64,000 bases of DNA from Calvatia gigantea (lineage: Eukaryota > Basidiomycota > Agaricomycetes > Agaricales > Lycoperdaceae), in NCBI GenBank assembly GCA_025093985.1, contig JACAAK010000003.1, forward strand, positions 2,480,001-2,544,000, read 5' to 3'. The notes beneath the pieces are model-generated. The model was not told where the DNA came from. It did no database searches and was given only the letters and a program-made list of their open reading frames with translations. Position numbers and translations under genes: made by a program. Shown in pieces: positions 35,163 to 47,395 of the stretch (position 1 is its first letter; each line of letters opens with the position of its first letter).

Positions 35163-36297
35163 CTAGTGAGCCAAGTAAAGCTGGGCAACGATCTCATCCT
35201 TCCCTTTCTCGAACCTGTCCCACGTCTCTTCGCTCCTTCCGGGGCAAATATGTGGGGTACCAGCGATGAGCCCCTTTGTAACGATAGTAACGAATTCCTC
35301 AAGAGGCATCCAGATCCTGGAAAGGGCTTCGGTCGTCCCCTCGGCTACAAGTAAAGTAACCAAGCGCGTATCATCAGAATCAGTAGCATAATATCCAGCG
35401 CCTCAGCGACCAAACGGGTTCCGCTAAGAGAGACAAGATAAGAATATGATGCCCACCATCGTGTAACTCCGACTCCACGAGGCTGCGGGTAACAGGAAAG
35501 AAATGATTGGGTGAGCGCGGACGGTTTCATGGCATAGTACCGTAGATATGGACGGCGACTGGACGTACGGAGGTACAATTTCAAGGACGTTTACGCCTGT
35601 TCCAGCCAACTGCGCTCGAAGGGAAAGTGTCAAGGAATGGACTGCTGCCTTTGATGCGCAGTAGTTCGGCACTTTCGGGCTCGGGAGGATAGAGAGTCCA
35701 GAAGTAACAGTGACAAGGAACGTTTGCCGGCCTTGCGACTGCCACATTTTAGTCATTTCCGAACCCATCAAAGGAGTAAAAAAATAGACCCACACCAAGT
35801 TTCAGGAAGTGAGGAAGGAAATAGGCGGTGAGGGTAACAACCGAATGATAGTTCACATTCATCTCATGCTCCAGTTCTATCACACTTCGTTATTAACGAT
35901 CGCGCAAAACGACACAGTTACTTACCGTCAAGGTCAATCTCTTTCTTGAAGTCGAACTCACGCTGTATCCCCGCATTGAGGATAACGGCATCCAACTGAT
36001 AAGTTTCTAGATCAGCGTCCACTCCACGCGGAACTAACGATCTCGGACGTACATCGGGATACTCTTTCAAAAGTTCTTCAACACTTCTTCTTAAGAGTGG
36101 CTCTGTCGGCGCCAACATCTAGCTTGTATGCGTCGAAGCCATCCTTTGCGAGTTCATCCAGTCGATCCTGGCGCCTACCAGCCACGATAACTCGCGGTTG
36201 ACTGAGGTAATTGCTTGATACTATATGCCAAACCACGCCCAATACCGGCGGTTGCTCCAGTAATCAACACGCATTTGCTGAGGTTTATTCCGGGCAT
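35163..36297 (-). pseudogene. Short-chain dehydrogenase/reductase, probable pseudogene
   Basis: A close relative and tandem neighbour of the intact SDR at 36557-37629. From ATG 36297 it reads MPGINLSKCVLITGATAGIG with the Rossmann motif TGATAGIG. After LPQST the frame shifts by one base, and the homologous sequence resumes as RVIVAGRRQDRLDELAKDGF. After GADRATLKK it shifts again by one base and resumes SVEELLKEYPD. In both places the residue spacing matches the neighbour exactly if one base is dropped (near 36208 and 36082). Beyond there, introns and reading frame look normal: LDAVILNAGIQREFDFKK, the active-site YCASK, then EGTTEALSRIWMPLEE to a stop at 35163-35165. Either it is decayed or the assembly carries two one-base insertions. 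Confidence 0.7.
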
Positions 36298-36556
36298 CTT
36301 GATTGTGCGATATGGCCAAAGAAAAAGAGGAAGTGATAAAAAGGGGGAGCTGGGAAAGTGTGATAGGCGAGCTTTGTTTGGACTCCCTCAACTGTCGGCT
36401 GTAGAAAGTCCAGTCCAGATAATTCTCCAATATGGCAATACGTTGGATCGTCTTACACGGCTTAAATATTTCAATAATCAAAGAGCAGTCGGAGCTGACA
36501 CAGTAAGCTAACGAACAAATATTCTGAGGTGACGGTGGCGGTTAGTGTTTACTTCA

Positions 36557-37629
36557 TCATTTCTCCCTCACCGTTTGCATCTGGACCATCAGGCTCTCTT
36601 TGCCTGCGTCGTATTTGTCATACCAGTCAAGAGACGCCCCAGTGGAAATAACAGCATTACCACTCCTCAAGCCCTGCATCGTGACTTCCACGTATTTATC
36701 CAATGGCATCCAAACTTTCCTGAGTTTCTCTGTCGTGCCTTCGGCTAACTGGGTATGAGATATACATTTATACAACAGTCTGGAAGACAGTCACCGTCAT
36801 GTAATTCTGACTCAACCAGTCTGCGGTGGAACATTAGCGACCCTGTAGTTAGGTGAAGGAAGTTGTCTAGCAGCGACTTACGGCGGAATGATCTCTATGA
36901 CGTGAATATTGGTATCTCTTAGCTGGGCACGCAGGGTCGTGGTAAATGAATGTAAAGCAGCCTTCGAAGCAGAGTAACCGGGAGCCCATACGGCGGGCAC
37001 AATTCCCAAACCCGCGGTAACAGGAATTACGAAGCACGGCCGACTAGCTGCCTTGAGAAAATAATGAGCGCAGAGAGTCTGCCCACATTCCAATAACCAC
37101 ATTACGGCGAGCTTCACGAAGTGGGGCATGAGACATGCAATAGCCGTAACAACAGAGGTATAATTGATATTGATTTCAGAACGTAATTCTCAATATCAAG
37201 GAACATGTAGTCAGCATGCTGCCGAACAACTGAGGGAAGACTTACTCGCAATATCCACATTCTTCTTGAAATCAAATTCATACTGCACGCCAGCATTTAG
37301 GACAACCGCATCAAGCTAAATTTCATGAAACGTAAATTTACTTCAGAAAGGAACTGTGAGCACTCCGCGATTTGAGTTGCACTTACTCCGGGGTACTTCT
37401 CAAGAATAAGATCCATGGACTTCGTGAGTGAACTTGCTTCGGCATCTAGGTCAAGCACGATAGTCTCAAGGCCAGCTTTCTTCAGTTCTTCGAGCCGATC
37501 TTGTCGTCGCCCCGCGGCGATTACCTGTGGTTTGGAAGGTAATTTAGCGAGGCTAAGGGCGAGAGCGCGGCCAATTCCTGCAGTGGCACCTGTAACTAGG
37601 ATGCACTTGCTTTCGTCGATTCCAGGCAT
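36557..37629 (-). CDS. Short-chain dehydrogenase/reductase (DltE-like)
   Basis: An NAD(P)-dependent SDR of the classical type. From ATG 37629 it reads MPGIDESKCILVTGATAGIG, with the cofactor motif TGxxxGIG as TGATAGIG and the basic AAGRRQDRLEEL suggesting NADP use. After an intron LDAVVLNAGVQYEFDFKK gives the NAG motif. ITAGLG-like VTAGLGIVPA precedes the active-site YSASK in GYSASKAALHSF. Further exons give LAEGTTEKLRKVWMPLDKYV and end VQMQTVREK with the stop at 36557-36559. An upstream in-frame ATG at 37662 would add 11 residues. The substrate is unknown. Its degenerate tandem copy lies 260 bp downstream, and TTC1 starts 154 bp away in the opposite direction. Confidence 0.82.
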
Positions 37630-37783
37630 ATTCGAATGTAAAATGAGGAAGCTCGGATGCAAATCTAAGCTTGGGATTTCGGAGACGGTCTTCCCGATCC
37701 ATCAGCTTACTTTGATGTCGTCATCGACTCGCCAGACAGGTCCAATCCATTTCCGGCAAGCCTCGCTCAAACCGCTCGCCACC

Positions 37784-38775
37784 ATGGCCAACAACACTGC
37801 TGTTCGCGTTCCACTTACTACCGAATTGTTGTCAGTTGAAGTGAGTATAGTAGTGTTGTAAACATCTATGCTGATGTATCCGTGCAGGACAGATTGCGGG
37901 AGGCGAACACGCGAAAGACGGAGGGAAATGACAACTTTCGCAAAGGGGACTGGGAAGAAGCCCTTTCAGCCTATGAATCGGCCATGAACTTTTTGCCAAA
38001 AAGGAAGGCGATCTCTGAGGATAAACAACCCGAGAGTCCTACTCCGGAATTCAACGATGGACCATCCCCGGATCCTGAAACCGTCACATCGGATCTGGCG
38101 AAATCCCTACAAGAATCCCTCGACGAGGAAGCCGAAAAGGCTTGTGCATCACTCAGATCGGTTCTCAATGCCAACATTGGAGCATGCCACGTTAAATTAG
38201 TGAGTAGCTCCTGAGCCAAGCAGACACATACTCAACGAATCGGTGAGGGAGAGCACAAGCAAGCTGTTGAAGCCTGCACTCGAGGTGCGTTTCATGGCTG
38301 TATTGCGGGCCAAGTATGCTCATATTGTTCCTACAGCCCTGCTCGATGATCCAAATTACTTGAAAGCTTTGCAAAGAAGAGCAGCTTCGAACGAGGTTCT
38401 GAATACATGGTCATCGTTATCGTCCGCACAAGAAGGTTACTTCTTGTGGCTGTTGCGGAGCTCATGGCCTGGCTGATTAACTAAACAGATTATAACACAC
38501 TGCTCAAGCTGTTGCCATCTAGTTCAGAATCGAAAGACATCCATAACAAGCTCGTCAAATTAAAGCCCCGTCTAGAAATGGCCCAGAAACACGAGACCGC
38601 AGAGATGTTGGACAAACTCAAAACCCTCGGCAATAGTGTACTTGGTACATTTGACCCGACGCGTATTGAAGACATAAAGCTGATGATACAATCAGGCAAC
38701 TTTGGTCTCTCAACTGATAACTTCAAGTTTGAACCCAATGGCCAGGGTGGCTATTCCGTGAACTTTTCTCGGTAG
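37784..38775 (+). CDS. Tetratricopeptide-repeat protein, TTC1-like
   Basis: A TPR protein related to animal TTC1 and its fungal homologues. ATG 37784 lies in a good fungal context (GCCACCATGG) and opens MANNTAVRVPLTTELLS. The first TPR is split by introns: ANTRKTEGNDNFRKGDWEEA then LSAYESAMNFLP. After an acidic insert (PDPETVTSDLAKSLQESLDE), the second helix pair reads RSVLNANIGACHVKL, and further TPR exons include ALLDDPNYLKALQRRA. The C-terminus reads LGNSVLGTFDPT... and FGLSTDNFKFEPNGQGGYSV, the TTC1 tail signature. Such proteins act as co-chaperone-type adaptors; the partner here is unknown. It lies 154 bp from the divergent SDR and ends 80 bp from convergent IMP1. Confidence 0.85.
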
Positions 38776-38854
38776 ATTGACCTCGGCGAGCAGCTCGTGT
38801 CTGTTTAATAAGTGGGGTATCGTCGTTGGTTACTTTTTTTCCAATCTGCAGGGT

Positions 38855-39491
38855 TCAGTCTATATATGTCATAGGATTATGGAAGATGGTGAACGAGGGG
38901 TATATCTAGAGTACAGTGTGAGTGCCCAACATCACTCTCAGGCTCAGGAATAGCCAGGACTCACCCTCATCAGCAGTTTTGATTGAATTAATGACATGGA
39001 AACTGGCCCGTAAAGGCGAGAGTCTCGCGAGAAGGGCGCGTTGTCACCACTAATCCATATGTGTCCTTTGGGTATTACCACATGCTCCGTCGATGGCGCC
39101 TTCTCCCCCGTTGGATCAACGCAAACAATGTCCCCAGGTAAGCCAAGGACCCGCTTGCACACGATACGTTCGGGCATAATGGGACTTTTGAGGATGACAA
39201 GATCACCGCGCTCGATGCGGTCAGGAAAAAGGCGGGGGGTGAGGCGGTCTTCAAGGACAACTTCGCCCGTCACATCAAGTGTTGGGAACATGGAGGGTCC
39301 CTCCATCTGACACAGGTATTAGTAGCTGTTGTATTAAACGATCGACGCGCCAAACCTACAAATGATACCCTCCCGACGTACTCTGTACATAGATGTACGG
39401 CACATGCAACATTGGTGACCTGCAAGTAAGCGTCCTGGGTTAGAGCCTGGTAAAAACCAGAAATGAGGCCGCTTACATGAAGCCAGAACAT
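38855..39491 (-). CDS. IMP1: Mitochondrial inner membrane protease subunit 1
   Basis: A type-I signal peptidase of the mitochondrial inner membrane that cleaves presequences of proteins sorted to the intermembrane space. From ATG 39491 a five-residue first exon (MFWLH) splices to VTNVACAVHLCTEYVGRVSF, then to MEGPSMFPTLDVTGEVVLED. The catalytic serine lies in GPSMFPT and the lysine in RIVCKRVLGLPGD. The IMP box follows: GHIWISGDNAPFSRDSRLYG. The open frame stops at 38944, but a GTGAGT donor after KLLMR leads to an acceptor at about 38905 and a better ending, IYPSFTIFHNPMTYID, with TGA at 38855-38857. The start lies 270 bp from the divergent ELP4 start. Confidence 0.85.
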
Positions 39492-39761
39492 ACTGAATGT
39501 TATTCCCTTTTTTTTCCATGTTGTCTGACGAAAGACATTCATTCTGTCCCTGGCACACCCCACGAGGAACAAAGTTGCATTCTTTATCATTTTTCAGAGC
39601 ATAAGTGCGGCGGAGGATACGGGGCAGAGCCGAACTGGAGTTGCTCAAGGCCCGCTGGCCAGTGGTGTGAAATTCATCCAAATAAGGCAACCGGTGTACT
39701 CCATTTCCACCCTTCCATCTACTCGAGTAATCTTTCACTGGTCTACGAAGTTACTTCCGAC

Positions 39762-41315
39762 ATGTCTTCCTTCAAACGAAAGGGTGCAGTGAAAACGCCT
39801 GCTTCTTTGTATTCGGGCACGCGGACATCTCCCACTTCTTCCTCAACGATCATCACGTCCACGGGGATCCCTTCCTTGGACGACATTCTGGGAGGCGGGA
39901 TACCCCTGTCGTGTAGTACGCTGGTTCTAGCCCCGGATTTACATTCTTCGTATGGTTCACTCGTGCAAAAGTACTTCATTGCGGAGGGACTTGCTTCCGG
40001 GCATCGTGTCGTTATCATTGACGGCGATCCAGATGACTTCGCCCATGATATCATGTGGTATCCAAAGAACTCGACAACCCCTGTTTCGAAAGGCAGTAAT
40101 GACGGCGCTGAGAGCGATGACGACGGACAACCGAACGGGCAGGGCGAGAAAATCAAAATTGCATGGCGTTACAAGCAAATGAAACAGTTCCAAACATCAA
40201 TTAAAGCATCTTCATTGTATGTGAGTCTTGCCGTCGGTCCTAAACAGGTTTTAGCTGATTATATGGGCTTCAATTTCGATGAGGTCTTCTAATGACTACT
40301 GCCATAACTTTGACCTATCTGTGCATGCTCCAGACTCTGTCATTCAAGCAGCGTTGCAAGATAGTAATTTGATTTACCTCGAGGTGACATGCAAGGATGA
40401 GGTCCCTCCCACCACCGAGGTTCTTCGGGCACTATCTGAAATTCTAGTGGCAAACAATGCAACTAAAGCACCCATCAGGGTCTGCATCCCGTTTCTTGGT
40501 TCACCATCGTGGGGAAACCTCACGAACCAGGTGATTGAAAGTCAATTAGGTGCTCACTTTCCAGTGATTGATGCAAAAAATAGGACCTCTCGTACTTCTT
40601 GTACTCCCTTCGGTCGACTCTGCGAAGGCATTCAACAGCTTGTGCGGAAGTAGGCCTACTTCCGCACATGGCCTCGGAGACGTGGGGTGGTACAGGCTGG
40701 CGACAAAAACTCGGATGGCTCACCGATGCAGCCGTCACACTCGCTTCATTTTCAGGTCGGTTCCCGTTACTTACCTGAGCTTTCTGTCTTGGTGTCACAT
40801 AGACAGTCCCCCACCTTTCGACACTGAGTTTGGTCTTTCTCACAGCCGATCCGTCGCTTTCCGCGACATTCTCATCTCATCATGGAATTGTCCACATCGA
40901 ACGTCTACCAGCCCCTCATACTCTGGTACCACCGAGTGATCGATTCTCAACGCTTCGTGGACTTTCTGCGTCCTCATCTGCCTCAAGTGGTGGCGGGGAA
41001 AACAACCTCGCGTTCAAATGCACGAGGAAGCGGCTGATATTCGAGACATTACATCTGGATCTAGAGGGGGGTGTTTCTGAGAGGCGGACGACACCTGCCG
41101 TTGCAAGCGATATCATTCAATCTAATGTCGGTGTCGTCGGCAGTGGGAGCAAGGGGTCAACGCTTCTAACTAAAGTCGACGTGCACCTTGAGCACGAAGA
41201 GGGAAATGTATTCCCAACGGTGGGGATGGAGAGTACTGCTGCAGATTTGAAGCCGAAGAAGAAAAAGAAATCCGTGGCATTTCAATCAGACCGCCCTGAT
41301 CTGTACGATTTTTAG
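39762..41315 (+). CDS. ELP4: Elongator complex protein 4
   Basis: A PAXNEB-family protein, the RecA-like Elp4 subunit of Elongator, which modifies wobble uridines of tRNAs in the cytoplasm together with Elp5 and Elp6. ATG 39762 opens MSSFKRKGAVKTPASLYSG. The P-loop-like fold begins STGIPSLDDILGGGIPLSCS and HRVVIIDGDPDDFAHDIMWY. KIAWRYKQMKQFQTS is a diagnostic Elp4 block, followed after introns by SSNDYCHNFDL, RVCIPFLGSPSWGN and FLYSLRSTLRRHSTACAEVG. The C-terminus carries HLDLEGGVSERRTTP and ends KKKKKSVAFQSDRPDLYDF with the stop at 41313-41315. One exon contains a perfect 28-nt palindrome (40641-40668). The classical Walker A lysine is not evident, as expected of Elp4. Confidence 0.9.
40641..40668. 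repeat. Perfect 28-nt palindrome inside an ELP4 exon
   Basis: The left arm TGTGCGGAAGTAGG is followed immediately by its exact reverse complement, with no spacer. The coding frame through it reads T-A-C-A-E-V-G-L-L-P-H-M, which continues the Elp4 sequence without a break. The flanking bases (40640 T, 40669 T) no longer pair, so the arms are exactly 14 nt. Confidence 0.97.
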
Positions 41316-42251
41316 ATATATTTTCTTTTTTCGGGGGCGTCAGAGTGACGACCTCTTATCGTTATCCTGTTGAATGTCAATCAATGACCATAAAGCCATT
41401 CCTCGCGCCATGAAATTCCTGGGTTTCATCAGACCTGCAGGACCCGTGGGTGTTTCCTTGTGGTGATCCAAGTGAAGGTATTCTCGGACACTGTCGTATC
41501 AAGGTGTTTGGGGCATCACAGCAAAATCTGGAACCTGTGATGAAATGGCAACCATCGAAGTTCCGACACGATCTATAATTGTTACTCTTCTCTAAGAGGA
41601 TCGACTTTGAGATCAAGGTACTGTGGTCAAACCTTTTTGATAACTAGAGGAAGGGAAAATAACTGAAGCAGTCTATTCTGTGCAGATAGAATGTATACGA
41701 AAGTGGCAGTGGGGAATCTACATTATGTCAAGGAATACTGGAGACTGGAGTGTGTCAACTATTTTTTGTCAAGCACAGTTGGGTAAACGGTGTCGCCGAC
41801 ATCAGATTTTCTTTTATGTGATATAAATATGTACTGGACTTTTGTGGAGAGTTACTCCTAGCAGAAACAGGACAGAACCTCTAAATTTTCAGGGAAAGGG
41901 TGGTTTGGAATAAATCTCGGGTCCACCACTTTTTCTCAATGCGGGGGGTGCAGGGGTGCCAGTGATGTTTGGTGTGACGTTTGTATCAAAGGTATCGAAC
42001 AAACAGATAGTCAACTAGCTGATTCGGGATCTGACGTTGGGAGGAGCTTGGCGCTGACGGACTGGAAAATTTAAGGTGTGGTGGGAGCCGCAGTATTGGT
42101 AGCAGCCTTTCCACCCATCTCTGGCTCTCAGCATATACCTCCTCCGCTCTTAATTAGGGAAATAGGCGTGCGAGGAGCAAACGGGAAAGCGTTTCAAGTT
42201 GGCGTCTAGTTGTGGCAACAAGTATCGCAACGACAGCAGGCACGGTTGATA
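41316..42251. other. Intergenic, ELP4 3' flank and RhoGEF promoter
   Basis: About 940 bp with no supported gene. A small minus-strand open frame (41377-41616) has no recognisable character. I see no repeat or tRNA. Confidence 0.5.
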
Positions 42252-45200
42252 ATGGAGGAAGGGAGATTGTTCAAGGGAATTTCTACTATTTCCCTGCATC
42301 CACATATGTGAGTGGATGTGTGACATATGGAGATTTGATGGCAACAAATCAAGCGGTTGTATTCACAGGTCTCGGACAACCTCTTCCTTTACCCACCACG
42401 ACGAATTTCCGCCTCCCACACCGCCAAAGGACCGTCAACGCGCGCCCGCCAGCAAACTCGTTGAAGTCCAAAACAAGCCGCTGCCGTTGCCGCCGACCTT
42501 TATACGGACAATGACTGCGAGCAGGGTGGGCGGGGGGAGTGACGTGCGGCAGTCTTATATTGAGTGGTCGAGCGAGTCTGAAGAGGGGAGTGGTGAGTAC
42601 TTGTCTGTACTGAATTGAAATAAGTGTGGGAGGAATATTGCTTGGAGGTGTTTGTGACTACGTGCATTGTGCCAAGTTGTGAAGCTAAACACAGCTGGAA
42701 AAAAGAACTTGGGCTGCATTTTTGGATGGGTTCGTCTCTGGATGCTGGTGCTGACTTTGATTCTCTAGATGTCAATCTGCACTATCTGCGTTCTTCACCA
42801 GAGCCAAACTCTCAGTTCAATATCCCACCACGTGCTCATGTATCCCAGTCTCTAGACACACACGACTCCCTTCCTCTCAACCTCAACCCTCCGACACATC
42901 TCCCAGACCCGCCACACCACTTCCCAGATCCTCAACACTTCCGCTCTTCCCATCATCATCTCGGTCTCTCCACCCGCCCTCTCATCCGCAGGTTCATCCT
43001 CCACACGTTCATCCGCTTACACCAGCTCGGGTAGTGCTCTTGCTTCAAGCGAATACGGGCACGTTCACGTTGCTTCAGGCGACGAAGACTCCGCCTCCTC
43101 CATGGGCCTCAATCCAGAGACTTACTCCCAAATCCTCCCAAAAGACGACCAGGTCTCTCCGCCCACCCGCCGTGTCTCCCAGCGCAAATCACACCATGAC
43201 CAGGGTCGATGGTCGGAATCTTACTCTTCTAGTATTCGTTCACGTTCATCTTCACTCGGCAATAACAGTTCTGGTCACGGACATGAAACCAGTCCGCCCA
43301 ATCTCAAGGAAAAGCCTAGCTATGATATGGGGTGGATCGTGGATGAAAAGGACGAAGTTGACCTCAGTGAGGAAGAAACAGACGACGAACAACCCTTAAC
43401 GGATCCACATGATGGTTCTCTTGAGCAGACCGAAGAGGAACGTACCTCTGCAGCCGTGATAGCTGATGAAGGTCGAGGATTGATTGTCCAGGCGGAGAGC
43501 ACTCCAATCGTTCAACTGCAAGTCCAACCTGGTACGTGAATCCCCTTCCTTTTCCTTCTTTTGCATTGGAAACCCACAACATTATCTTAGGAACAACTCA
43601 TCTACTCGTTGGTTCTTCAACTACCCCGAACGCTGTTCCGCCGTTTCTCACTGGCACGCTACCCCATATATGTCATAGTCTGCTTGCTCTTGACATTTCA
43701 GCCAACTTCCTGGGAGCCCTTCCTCCGGTTCTTGCTGTTTGCACAAATTTGGAGGAGCTCAATGTTGCATCAAACCCTCTCCGGGTTCTACCCATTTTTC
43801 TCGCTGATCTGGTAAATCTTCGTGTCCTCATCGCAGATTCCACCGGCATATCAACACTTCCTGATGCCATGGCCGAGTTGGACAAGCTCCATACCATTAG
43901 TATCCGACGCAACAAACTCCATGCCTTGCCTAGCTGGCTCTGTATGCTTCCAGCATTGCAGACTTTATACATTGACAACAATCCCTTCCAAGGCCCATGG
44001 AAGGCCTTGGTTGAACCTCTCCTCGCCAAAATCCCCATGACCCCCATGTATCCGCCATCAACACCCGTGTTTCCTCTACCCTCGGCGAGCGTCGTGAGCT
44101 CACATTGCGACACAGAAACTGACATTGACGATACGTCAGACGTTGAGCCGAGTTCAAGTAACAAGGAAGCACTTGTTCAATCACCTGAAGACGAAGATCA
44201 GACGATCACACCTGATCGTGCTCCGCATCTCGGCCGAGCGGTGACTTCGCCACTCCCGGCCAATCCCCAAGTATCGCGCGGGCTATCGCGTACAAGGACC
44301 ACTCCTAGTCGCGCCTACTTTGAGCAAACCCGGACTAAGTCGGGTCCATCATCAGCACAACCACATCTGCCGAATGCCCCTCCAATAACTAGGCAACAAA
44401 GTGAGGGTGCCGTTCGCGGTGATCGGGAGTTGCGTAAGATGAAGAGCGCTGGGGATTTGCGGAGAGGAAAATCGGTGGTGGCTGTTAATGAGGAAAACCT
44501 CTTAGCTATGCCATCTTCGAAGGCGTCAATTGCGACTTCTCAATCAACCACCAACCTTATGTCAAGCAGTTCCCCTCCACCTGCTGTACCTCCGATCTCT
44601 AAACGCTATGGAAGTCTCGGCCCTGCGTCATCCTTGGGGAGTCCAATTCCGCGGTCCAGCCCAAATGCCATGCGACCCCAATTCAGCAAATCTTTGTGGG
44701 AAAATCCCAGTGAACCCGCTATTGATACCTCAAGTGCGTTCTCTAGGACGTCTCTTGCAGCGTCTTCGACCGGATCCTTCCAACCTCCTCCCGTTCCCCA
44801 ACTACCAAACCAGGGGATAAACGATAGTAAGACCTCGCATAGGTCAAGACCGTCAAAGGATGGGAAGGAAAAAGGGAGCAAGTGGGGATTTTTGAAGAAA
44901 ATGTCTATGGGGAGAATCAAAGTTGAACCCGCCCCCCCTCTTCCACCACATCCTCACTTAATACCCGACCAAGTACCTCAGCCGGCGTCGACCTTAGTGC
45001 CGTATCCGAACGTTTCAGCAAGACACCCCAAATTGATCTACGCTTCTCGACATTGGGATCTCTGGAAGCGATATTGCCACCGTCCACCCCACCTCAAATC
45101 CAACAAACGCCGCCTCCACTGCACAGGCAGCCTTCCTCTGATCTACTGAAGGGTTCTCCTTCCGTGGCTTCGGCAACCCCTACCTCGCTAACTGCTTCCG

Positions 45201-47395
45201 AATCTCTTCTTTCCCCACCTGTCCCAACCAGTCGAGCTAGCAAACGTCGGAGTTTCTTACCAATCGATGCGCCTGGCGCACTCAACATTCCCATTCCTGA
45301 CAACGCAAAATTTGTGCCCGGCGTCGCTGCGACCAATGGGTTCGAAGATCCTGACGTACGTGGGCTCACACCAAGCCCCACTATCGACGCGAGCCATCAG
45401 CGTAAAGAAGAGGAACGCGCCAAGGAAGCATATATGAGAGCTTTGCGCTCTGTCATGGCTTATCTCAAGGATATGAATGACTTGAGTGTATCCCAACAAG
45501 CCAACCCTCTCAGCATATATGCACAAGTTCCGGAAGAGACCACTGGACGCGCCAGGAGACCAACGACTACTGTTTCCGACAATCTTCGGGAAGTCTCCCT
45601 GGTCCTTAGTGGAACAAATATCCCACCTTTACCTACTGACAATTCAAGTCAGCTAAGACCCGCGGAGACTATCGCCGGACTGCGTAGTGGGACATCGTCT
45701 GCGACGATGAGTGTCGCTACTACGGATAGTAATGGATCGTCGGAAGAACGGAAGTACAAAGACGACAAGGGAAAGCGAGCAATGGTAATCAAGGAGATCG
45801 TTGCGTACGTTGTTTCCTTCCTTACGTGCGCCATCTCTAATGTATTGTTTGGTAGGACGGAGCGGACGTATGTCAAGGGCCTCCAAGAACTTGGAGATAT
45901 TTATATCAAACCCGGGGCCATGCCCGTCAATCTCCTAAGTGGCGTCGGCTCCACCAAAGACACAGTCGTGCCTACCAGCGAGCGAAAGGTCGTGTTTGGG
46001 GGTATCGAGGCTTTGTTTTCATTTCACAGTGAAAGTTTCTTGCCTGCCTTAGAAAAAGCTGCTGCCCCGATCATGCAGTCGACCGAAGAGCTTCAAGAAG
46101 CTGACGCGGATGGACAGTTGTCTATGGGCGTGGCGAGAGCCGTTGGAAATATTTTTTTGAAACATGCTGCGTTCATGAAGATGTACTCAAGTTATATCAA
46201 GTGAGCATTCCTTCATTTCAATGAACTGACCGATTTAACTCCTGAGCGATCTTCAGCAACTTCGACAACTCTGTCCAACGAGTCAAGTACTGGACATCTG
46301 ATAAGCAGCCGGCGCCAACAACCCCGTCGTCAACTGTTACTTCTCCATCGTCAAGTACCGCTCAACTTGCTAGCTTGGGTCTTAGTATGTCGGTGATTCC
46401 TGGGGTCATCCCAGAGGGTGTGGGATCGACAGGTCTACCGGCACTGTCAACCAGTCAACGGAGGAGACTCAAATCCTACTTGAAACGCTGTCGTATGAAC
46501 CCCCGACATACTCAGCTTAACCTCGAAGGATACCTCCTGCTTCCCGTTCAGCGAATACCCCGATACCGACTCTTGGTAAGGCATCCCTCTAATCTGGCTT
46601 ATATTTCACAATTCCTAATGACTGCCCTTAGTTGGAAGAGTTACTACGAAATACCCCTCCTGCGTATGAATATATGGAAGATCCTCTTGATCGAGCACTT
46701 GCGGAGATATCATCTCTTGCAATTAATATGAATGAGGGCAAGCGCGAATCTGAATCACGGCGGAAGCTGGTACAGTGGCAGTCGAGGATCAGAGGGAGGT
46801 TCCCTAGCCCGCTTGTTCAGCCCCATCGGTAAGTTCACGCCCGTATTTTCACTGCCGTGAGCCTGAATCTCAATGTTCGTGTGATTTGCTAGTCGTTTAA
46901 TTATGGATGGCCCCCTTCTATTGACACGAGTCGTCCGAAAAGCCGCCGTTTCATTTGACACAATCAACCCCCAAGGCGATGCCATTACCGTCCAAGTCGA
47001 CTGCCTCGCACCAGAGCTAACCCCACGACCATTGATCGGCATCCTTTGTAACGATCTTCTGGTTCTATGTCGTGATCCATCCGAGGGTCAAGATCCCAAC
47101 TGCCAAGTCGACCTATGGGCGGTGCTGCGGATGCAAACCCTACCACAGCCTGCGAGTATAGTACACGGAAATGGTTAGTGGTGTTATCATTACCAATATC
47201 CAACTTGACTGATTGTAATGTTTACAGCATTACGTCTTGTGGATAACAAGGCTATTTTATATTTCGACGCTCCCTCACCTTCCGACGCACTAAATTGGTA
47301 TAGAGGTGAGCCGATTCAGACACTCGTTTGGCTCGCCCGGTGCTGATTAATTTCAACCAGCTATTAACCTCCATATTCCAGCCTCAAAAACTTAG
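42252..47395 (+). CDS. LRR - RhoGEF (DH) - PH protein
   Basis: A guanine-nucleotide exchange factor of the Dbl class with leucine-rich repeats, predicted to activate Rho-type GTPases in polarity or cell-wall signalling. Start ATG 42252 (MEEGRLFKG) splices through a GTGAGT donor at 42308 to MSRTTSSFTHHDEFPPP. Disordered Ser/Pro-rich sequence leads to about seven LRRs (43650-44030), for example HSLLALDISANFLGALP, NLEELNVASNPLRVLP and LHTISIRRNKLHALP. After KWGFLKKMSMGRIK, a 50-nt intron (GTACCT to CAAG, near 44965) restores the frame. The DH domain spans 45860-46790: TERTYVKGLQELGDIY, HAAFMKMYSSYI and LEGYLLLPVQRIPRYRLLL. The PH domain follows: RLIMDGPLLLTRVVRKAAV, GILCNDLLVLCRD and ALNWYRAINLHI. 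The stop is TAG at 47393-47395. It is one of the largest genes in the window. Confidence 0.85.

Noticed and set aside
43673..44164. Long minus-strand open frame opposite the RhoGEF gene
   Set aside because: It is the shadow of the LRR-encoding exon; no family character and no splice signals on that strand.
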